From contig CM077832.1 of assembly GCA_039720395.1 (NCBI GenBank), forward strand, positions 13,830,966-13,894,965: a DNA stretch of 64,000 bases. The letters are read 5' to 3'. A program made the translations under genes and the position numbers. This stretch comes from Liquidambar formosana (taxonomy: Eukaryota; Streptophyta; Magnoliopsida; Saxifragales; Altingiaceae). The notes beneath the pieces are model-generated. The model did no database searches. It worked only from the letters and a program-made list of their open reading frames with translations, and had not been told where the DNA came from. The stretch's first letter is position 1; the number at the start of each line of letters is the position of its first letter. This document shows positions 13,198-23,700 of this stretch, in pieces.

Positions 13198-16100
13198 AAA
13201 AAAGAGGGGGGGGGGGGGGGGGGGGGGACAAACAAAAACCAAGAAAAAGAACGGAAAATCCTGACTCCACCCCATGGGAAAGGCTATTATGATCCAAAAC
13301 AAGAGTGATAGAGTGATATGTACTCGCCATATTTTCAGAAACAGGTTCCCCACTTGGATTGTGCGACTTAAGAGGTAACCCACTATCTTCTCGTGGTGGT
13401 AGTTCACCATTTTCCTTGGGGACATTTTGACCATATTCAAAAGTACTATTATCATTTGAAGAATTTATAACTGACTCTTGTGAAACTTCCTCAGGTTTAT
13501 CTTTGTTGTCATCAAAGGTTTTAGTAGCCAGCGATAGACCATCTTCCTTGTCAAGAATTCCTGATGCCATGTCAACTGGATGAGACATTACAGTTTTATC
13601 TTCATGTATCTCAACAACTTTCGCTTCTGTCGGCATAGACTCTTTCTTTGAATTGATGGAATCTACAGAATTGAAAGCAGTAGTGCTTTTCGCCTTTAAA
13701 CTTTCTAGTTCCATCTGCAGTGATTTTATTTCTTCCTTATATCTTTCTAAGGACTGGGACTGCACATGATCAATATCACCAGCTACCCAATGCCTTCCAG
13801 AGCGAGATCCTTCAATCTGCATCTTCAGCGAAGTGATTTCAGCTCTACATTCATTGAGTTCCTTCCTTTGGTGCTCCAAGGACTGCTTCAAATCTTGTAC
13901 CTGAAAAAATTATCTCAGTGTGTATTCTCTGCTATATAAGAGTATATAATATCACAGCCACTCAAAAAGATGCACTTAGTAAGAGAGAACTACCAGGTTC
14001 TCCTTCTCCTTGAGGTCCTTCTGAAAGCATTCTAAGGATTTATTTAATGCCATTATTTGACCATCAGCCAAATCTTTGTTTTTCAGCAAGCACTCTTTTT
14101 CATGATGCAGGCTCTCATTTTCTTTTAGTAATGACTCATTTTCTCGAAGCATGGTGATTTTTTCCTGCAGCATTGGAAGCTTCCTCATTTATGTGCAGTT
14201 CAACACAAGCAGCAACATCCAAATTAAACATCACAGCAGAATTTGGAGAATATCAATTAATAGAACTGATAGTAAAAGAAAAACTTGCAAGTCATAAGCT
14301 GTCACTAAGAACCTTCAAGTCAAGTAACAATTGCAACTACTTAATAGAAACTAAGAATATACTACAACTAATGTTAGGGACAAAAGCAAACATTAGAAAA
14401 ATTATGGAGTAGACTGGCCAAGTTGGTCAAATCCATAGAAGCAAGAAGCGGGGGCGGGGGTGGGGGCTAGGCCGGGAGTGGGTGCGGGGGTGGGGAAGCG
14501 GGGGAATATAGAAGAGTCAAAGGTTTAGGGCGTGTAGGAAGCGTCTGTGGAAAATATATATAACCCTCAATATGATTTTTTGTGGGATGAAATTCTAGAA
14601 AAATGTGCAAAAAAGTGTTATTTTGAAAAGCCACACTAACGTAGAGAAAGAAAGAGCATGCTTTTACCTTTTTTTCATTTTTCTTTTCTCGAGGAAAAGA
14701 ATTGAGTAAACTAAGCACTAATTTGATATGATTTAATAGAAATCCTATTATTATTAAAAACATTTTTTACTTTAGTTAAAGTTGAGAAGAGTTTAGTTTT
14801 GGGTTGGAGGGGTCATTCCTTCTCCCTTCCATCACAAGGTTTTGTCTTACTTAGAATCGAGATTCTCTGAATCTCGAGAGAGAATCGAGGTTCTTACAAG
14901 GTTCTAACTTGGGAGCGCGGAACCGTGGTTCCGAAGGGGGAGCGGCACCCTTGATAGAAGATTCCTGCTTCTAAGGTCAAATCAACAAAAAACTAAGTGA
15001 AATCGGCAAAATCAGCCAAAAACCAAGCGAAGTTGGCTAAATTAGCTATATTGGCCAAACCAGCCAAAAGCCAACTGAAGTTATTCAACTTGACCAAATC
15101 GGCTAAAAGGAACACGAAGTTGGCCAAATTAGTTAAAAGGTAGAGAATTTGGATAATTTCACTAAAAAGCCAAGTGAAGTTAACCAAATCGACCAAAAGC
15201 CAAGCCAAGCCAAGTTGGCAAAATCGTCTAAAGCAAAGTGAAGTTGGCCAAATTGGAAAAATTCCCAAGATGTTGCCGGGTGGTTCGATGAGTGGCCAAA
15301 TTGAGAAAATCGACCAAAAATAAGGTTTGTGGGTCAACTAAATCTAAAATAAGCCATTGGAGTGACAAGTGTCCTAGTAGGAGTTATATGTGTGGAATTC
15401 CAGAAGGCAACTACTAACGCAACAAGATAGCGAAACTAAAGAACATGTCTTCAATATGAATAAACCCTAGAGTTCACTAAGGGGTTCTTGAATTTCTAAA
15501 TCTGTAGATATATGGATGTATTCGTATGTGTGTGTGCGTGTGTGTGTGTGTGTAGGATGATGGTTAGGTGAGCACGTGCTATATAACTCATATCAACACC
15601 CGCATTTGGGGTTGTACCATGTGCATTAGTGGATTACGGGCAATGTTTCTAAAGGCGAAAGCAATAGGCGAGGCGTTTTACTCCTTGCAAAGCGAGGTGT
15701 AAGCCTCAAGGCATAAGGCGTAAGCCTTTCAATTAGTAATTTTCATTTTAAAAAAGAAAGAGAGAAAAAGAGTAGTATCATTTTGAAAATTAATAAATAA
15801 CATCAAGACTAGAAAAGTAAATAAACATTTTTGGGACATTTAAAATCATAGTAGTATAGTTATTTAAAGATAAAGGTTCATATTGCATCATAGATTAAGT
15901 TATACAAAAATTGTACATAAACATGTAAAAAAAAAAAGTCTGAACATAATTCTACTAATATACATGGTTTGATATAAAATGTATAAAAATAAATTATATA
16001 TGGTTGAAACTCATTTAATGCATTCAAATAACAAACAAGAATAAGAATTAAATCAAAAGATTTAACAGAAGTCACATGAGGCATATGCCTGATGTGCTAA

Positions 16101-17071
16101 GGCGTAAAAAGCGCACCTTTACTATGCCTTGGCTGGTGAGTCGTGTGCCTAATGAGAGCCTTGCTTAATTTTTGAAGCCTTAACGTGTTTTTGAACAGCT
16201 TTGCCCGAAGGCAAGCCTCAAAAGAGCTTTTTAAAACAATGGTTACGGGATACATTAGGCTAATGCGCGGGGTACAACCCCCAATGCATGGTGCTAATAT
16301 AGTTTGTGTCAACACGTGCTAACCTGATCGAGACTGTATCTATATACGAAGCTGATCAGATGCGGACCATCCGCACTATCCGGGATAGATCACACAGCTC
16401 GAAGCTGCGCGAAGCTTTCACTCGCACGGCTGTAAGTCGTGCGATCCCGTCTAGGATGTCCGGGACAATCTACACCTAATCAAGTGAGCACATGCTCACA
16501 TAACTTATATCATCATCAAGCATTAGGAACATACCTTGTGCATTGACCCAATGAATCCCGTAACCCACCAATGCACAAGGTACAACCCCCAATGAGGGGG
16601 CTGATATCAGCAAGTGCTCACCTGATCATCATCTTATATATATAAGGAGAACTCTTGAAAACAATACTATCGAATGGAGTCTACCACTGACAAGGCTACA
16701 TAAGAAGTATTGATAATACTCTAACCCAAATCTAAGAATAGAAGAAACTAGGAAATAGCAGGAATTACCGAAAATTATCAAAAATGTAAAAATACCACAT
16801 TTCAAGAAATTAGTTTTAAATAACTTCAGATAACATCCTGCTAGAATCCCGAACAAATTTGGGATATAAAACACAAACAAACAAAAAAAATCCAAAAAAT
16901 TACCAAAAATAGAAAGCTTTTTTCCCTAAAAACCGATATTTGACCCTGGTATTCCACTAAAAAGGACACAAAATTATCTTCACATGAGTACTTGTTTCAT
17001 CCAATTCCAATAAATAACGTCGTGAAATTAGGCCTCATAGGCGCCTCTCTCTAAGCACTCTAAGTATAATT

Positions 17072-17144
<73 letters not shown>

Positions 17145-17675
17145 AACTACTATTTCTATGTTTCTACAAATTTTCTTTGTAGTTAGCAGGAATGGCTGCC
17201 TTTGTTTTTGGATCTTGTCCTTTATTTTGCTAGATAGGTCCCTTTGTAGTCTCGTTTCTTTGTTTTGTAATCAAGTTAGTTTAATGAAAACCTGTTGTCC
17301 CCTTCATTTGCAAAGAGGTTCTTTCATAGTAACTTTCATGGCTTCCAAAGTTAGTAGACCATTTTGTTTTCATTGCTTCGTGACTTCTTTCTTAATTGAT
17401 CATTTTGGTGAAAGTTGAAGTCCTATTCCTTGAGGCCTAGAAAAAAACTCAATAAATGATCGATCACACAATCTCAAATTGAATCCGTGAAATGCTTCTG
17501 GCGCACCCACAATCTCCCAAAAATTGTGTGGAAACACATACATTATTGAACCTTTACATGACAATTGCTCAATATAACACATGTAATAATTTAATGTAGT
17601 ACAATATAAAACTGCCATCACATATCATTTATAACATCAAAATACAATATCAATAACGAAATACTGGGAAAAATG

Positions 17676-17706
<31 letters not shown>

Positions 17707-20700
17707 CCTATTTGATGCCTCAGAGAATTCCTGGAAGCTTAAAATCATTAAATGTAATTAATTGAAAATTATTTTACAATAAAGAGATTATTTAGTCATT
17801 TGAGTATTGAAGAATTTGAGTGGGTAAGAATATATTGTGATTTCATCCATCTTGGCTCGTAAACTATAAGAATAAATTTGAGCGATCATGTCACCTCTTG
17901 AACTGAGTATACAACAGAGCTATTGCAAGGGCTGAATAAAAAATCAAAAAGTTGTAGGACATATAAATAGCCAAAATGAAGGGTATTAATCTCATTTGAC
18001 AGCATGTGTTCAATGTGAATTTCCATGAACTAACATAAATATCATTTTCATTAATGAAAATCACCACCATTTGAAGTCAACTTCTAGTGGGTAGACCTTT
18101 TTGCTCTACATATTTGCTTCTTGCACTCCACTTAGTGACTAAGAGGGACATATACAAATACTCTACTGGTCAAGTGCAAGGAAAAAAAAAAAAGGAAGAA
18201 GCAAGGCTTAGATAGCAATGCCCATACTAACAAACCTAAATGATACAAGGGTAAAAACCAGGGAATTAAATATCGATATCGATGGATATATCGAGGGTCT
18301 AAGGACACGGATTTATCAAAAATTTCGATATCGATTCAAAGATATGATGGATATTGTTAGTTAAAAACGTATACTTCCATTGAAACTCTGGAAACAATGA
18401 TTATACTCCAATAAATAGTTTAAAATCAAAAAAATTTCAATTTAATGTGTATTAGACAAGTTTGTATTATGTAGGGTATAAAAATTGTGCCACACTGAGT
18501 AAAAGAATAAATATTTTAACAAAGTAAATGAAAGTTGTTACTTCATAACACTAATTTAAGCCATTAGTTTAATTGAAATATTTATATAAATCAATACTAA
18601 AAGAATAAGAGGTGATAATTGATACCGTCAATATATATCCTTGATATAGTGGATATATTCGATATATCGACGATACCATGTGAAAGAAAGAAGATATTAT
18701 GGATATGTCGAGATTTTATCAATAATATCGAAAATATTGACAATATCGTAAAGATATTTTGCGAAAAAGATATGTCGGTTAGATATCGTATTGAGGGGTA
18801 CGGATACACATATATATCGTGGATATATCAAAGATATCGTGGATATATCAAAGATATCGTGGATATTTAAGTCCATGGTACTATAAACTCTAACAATTTT
18901 AAACAATTAAAATGAAAATACAAATTCATTAACAATCTCTTTAAAAATACGTGAAGTGCAACTCGCCTACCCCACATGTGTTTCAGCAAGTACCTCAGCA
19001 GCCTCTGCAGTGGACGAAAGGTACTGATAATAATAATGGCGTAAGGCATCTGGTACACATGCAGGTGAATTCTGCCAAACATCTAGATTCTGGTCATTAA
19101 CCTGCAGTGGAAGTAATGACAAATTACTATAACATTCAAACTTTGGCACACACACACACTCATCTGATTTAGAGGTTTTAAACCTATTTAAGAGACTATA
19201 AATATGTTAACATAAGATGAAAATTCATGAAATAGTTATACTATGTTACCTCTTACCGCATCTGATGGGCCAGAAGTTTCATACCCTATCTAATATATTT
19301 TTTGTTAAAGATTCTCATATTTTATTAGATAGCATATGAACTTTGTCATAACTAGTTACTGAATGAAAAATACATTTGATTTTCTTAACCTAAACCAAAC
19401 ATGTGTTTACAATACAGATTAACCCAGGGGGGTCAGCCCATAAAATAGTCATTTGCTCAGCTTTTTAAATTTTCGAAAATACCTCAATAAACAATCTCAT
19501 CTCAACTGAATTCAAAAAAGCCTCAATCCCAACAACTTGGTATTGGCTTCATGAATCTTTTTTCGTCATTTAGCTTTATTTAGGACCATATAATTTGATA
19601 ATTTCTTGGCAATAATGTCTCTGTCACCGCCTCTAACCATGATCTTTTTGGCCTTGTTCTCACCCTTTTGGTGCCTTTAACCTAAATCTATTCACTCCTC
19701 CATATTTGAGCATTCACATGTCTTTGTTGCACACAACCAAACCACCCTACATGATCTTCCTTCATCTTGCCTTCAATTCATACAACCTCTACCTTCTTAG
19801 GGATGCATTCATTTCTTATTTTTCATTGTCTTGAATCGCTATTCATCCATCCTAACATCCTCCACCCCACTACTCTCATTTTTTGAACATATTGTTTTTT
19901 AATTGCCTCACATTCTGTATAACAGATTCTCTTTAACTTAATAGGTATTCTATTTTCCTGCAACACTCAACATGCATCTCTCCACTTCATTCATTTTGCT
20001 CTAATATTAAGGGCAACTCCTTCCTCAATCTCTCCATCAATGATCCAAGATATCAAAAATGGTTACTTTTAGGTAATCTCTTGACCTGATATTCACATAA
20101 TACCCCCATTTCTAATCCTACTCTGACTGCATTTACATCCATATATTCTGTTTTAGCCCTACTTAACCTAAAACTTTGATATTATAAAGTATCTCCCTAT
20201 AGTTCTAACTTATGTTTATGTTAACCCCAACTTTGGTTTGATTAAATAAGACTATCATCAACAAACAAAAGACACCATGGACCATCATCCTGGCTATTCT
20301 TAGTAAGTTTATTCATAACCAATTCAAAAAGATAACGACTCAATGTTGATCCTTGATGTAACCTTCTGGACAAACATTTAATAATAGTTCAATCATTTAG
20401 TAATGTATATTTACTTCACTCAAGGCATTTAAGTACTCATTACATTAGAATTATATCCATAACTCTTCTTTTTTTTCTTTTTTTTTTTTTTTTCAATTTC
20501 TTCATATTTTTGCATCATGGTTTGCCCAGTTGGATCGGTGGAATGACTTGTGAACTACGGCCACAAAATTTAAAAGTAAGCACCATTGAAATAGATATAA
20601 CGAGAAATAAATCCACAGAATAAATACATATGGCTCACCGAGGAGTCACCATTCCTCACATGAATAAAACATTAAGAAAGTGAATAACAAAAAGGAAGCA

Positions 20701-23700
20701 AAAGAGACAACCATGCATTCATTGTGTTGCATACCTCCTCATAAAATGTCATCGCAGTAAGCCGATACCCGGCTAAAAGCAAATATTCCTTTACAGCACA
20801 GTTAAGATCTCGACGTTCATTGTCCTTTAAAGGACCCAAATCAGATAAGAAAGCATCCCTCTTTCTTCGTTGAAACTCGGTTCCATGATTTACAGAAACA
20901 TCAGCATTTGACTCTGCAAAATGTATCCAAGAGAGAAGGAATTCATAAGATGACAAAAGTATAGTTGTTAACTAATGAGAGAGCGGAAAAATAACTCCTA
21001 CTAGAACTACCGACGCAGTCATGGTGGTCAATTCTAACATGGGAAGAAGGGAAAAACTAGTAGCGTCATTGTTACTTTTACCTAAATAAACTAACAGTGC
21101 ACCATTTTCTTTTTGGCAGCTCCTTTTAACAAGGGGTGCAACTTGGTTCAAGTTGGTTCGGTTGCCATTAAAATAGAACCAAATTGACCTAATTCAGATC
21201 CTAAAAATACAACACAGACCATAGCACTCGAAGAACCGAACAAAACCAAACCAAAAAAAATCATTTCAGTTTGGTTCAGTTCTCGGTTCATCAATGTTTG
21301 TTAACCTACAGATTAAATTGAATAAAATATAATTGGGTTTAACCAGCTACAAGTCTACAACTATTCCAATGCATGCCCATACAAATAGGTTAGGTCCAGT
21401 ATAACACGTAAGTTGGCTAGATGCCAATCTATATTAATGGCATGATGACATTAATGTAGACAGGACGAAGGAAAAAAAAATAAAATTGCTCCTATCCGAT
21501 GTGGGATCCATTCCCTTGTATGCTTTAAACAAAACTACACTATCCCACATCAGTGCCGTGTGAAAGCTTTGCACTCCACCCCTCGTATATAAAGACTGCT
21601 TTCTCCACTGATATAGGTACATCATATGTTTGTGTGTAAATAATAACATATATACATCCCCTCAATGGTTTGTGCTTGGCAAAAAGGTGGCAAGTCAGTG
21701 GATCATCTCTTTTTACATTGTGAAATGGCCACAAGCCTTTTGGCAACGGCTTTTTAATAAGACTAGTTTTTCATGGGTGATGCCTTTACATGCTTCTAGT
21801 ATGATGGAGATCGATCTTCAGGGTCTTGGTAGGAGCAAGAAGAATAAAATCATTGTGGGGTTGTGCTAAAACGGCTATTTTTTTGTTTTTGGATCGTTTA
21901 GCTTGAAAGGAGTGCAAGGATTTTTAAAGATAAAAATGAAGAGATGGAGGCTTTGTGGGCTAGTGTGTGCTTCTTTGCTTTGTCGTGGGCTTCAGTTAAT
22001 AGCTCTTCTGAAGGAGTCCCTTTGCTCTTGATCATTAGAAATTAGAATGAGATTTGCTTTTCAAAGTGTGCTAAGAGGAGATGTGGGGGAGATCATTTCT
22101 ATGCCCTGTGATTGAATCTCAGTTGTGGTGGTGGGTTTAGGGAGGCCATACAGGGTGGTATACTTTTTGGGTTGTTAAGTATACTTTTCATTTCTATAGA
22201 CTGGGTGCCAATTTTATATGTCAAGTGCATACCTTTGGGTTTCTTCCTTTTTGTTAGACTCCTGGTTGGTTCGGTTTAGCTAATCATTGAACCAAGAACC
22301 AAACCAATTTGGTCAGTCTATTAATTTAACCAGAACCGAACAGGACATGATATAAAACCGGACCAAATCAATCCATTGAGGTCAGTTTGGTTTGGTTCGG
22401 TTCTCAGTTTGAACCGGACAAAGTTGCACCCCTACCACTTGCTGGTTCCATTGATTTGAGAGTTGTGGAGCATGGACTCATTTTAATGAGTGAAGTGCTC
22501 ATGTTGAATAACATGCAATAAACCATTGGATATTGAACAGGATACCGAGAGACATGTCATACAACAAGCTGAGTTGTACAAAAGAAAATTATCTCTGATG
22601 TGAAGCAGACTTGAAGGCCTACCACTTAATTCGTCAGGAGGGGATTCAGTTTTCTTCTGCAATTCCGTCTTCAGTTTCAAAATGTCTTCCTGTGCTAAAC
22701 GAAGCTCATACTCACTAATTGCTAATTTCTCTTCTACTGCTTCCTTCTCTTCTAGCAAACTCTGTGGGTCAGCAACTGAAATCCAAGAATGACAAGAAAA
22801 GAAAAAAGCATCAGGTTATGTTTTAAGTTCAAGATAAAATGGAAAAATAAAGTGAATACTGTAAATTGTAAATCAGGTATGGACTGAATTATCAGCATAA
22901 AAAGAAAGCAAGTAGAACAGCAACAAATTTGCACCACTAAGTTCTAATAACCAATTCACCAAATGAAGGCATGATGAAAAACATGGTTAAAGATTGAAAA
23001 TCATCGTAAAACCAACAACCATTGAGAAATCAAAATTTTGTATTTGGAATACAAACTATATCAGATATTTATAAATCAATTGTGTCACCAACAGAGATCC
23101 TTCAGCATAGGCTCTGTTGAGTATTAGGGAAAATTAAATCTTGAAAGAGGAGTGGAAGCCTCACTATAGTTGTGCTTACAGGCTACAGCACGAGAATAAA
23201 AATTCTTTATGATAGACTGATAGTGATTCTATATTTATCATAAATGATGGAAAGCGCTGTTCCATTTCTTGGGTGCCATAAATGATGGAAAGTGACATCC
23301 CTTTTCTTGGGTGCCACCTTCAGGAAACATGCTGGACACACTCACCTTATTCAGGCACCATTATGAAAATTCTTAACATAGCTAAACAATATCAGAATTA
23401 AAATGGCATGTAGCCTCATGCAACATCATGGGGACACTTTGTTTCTATTTTTTTTATAATTGAACATCACAAAGCCCTAACCTGTATGTCGGAAGATTAG
23501 AATGATTCAGCATTAGGATCCATTTTCCGGACTAACCATTAAAAACTGCTTCTTTCATAATAAGAGTCCAAAATTCCACTTCTTCTTTCTGACAGGTAAA
23601 ATTCCAGGTTTGGTGTAATTTCTTCTTTTTCTTTATGTTTATTAAACCATCCTAGTCAATGATTAATTTCTCCAATGTACATTAGCTCCTTCCCAAATTG

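Noticed and set aside
13069..13455. 128-codon minus frame with long Gly/Pro runs
   Set aside because: The Gly and Pro runs come from the C/G homopolymers in an intron; not protein coding.
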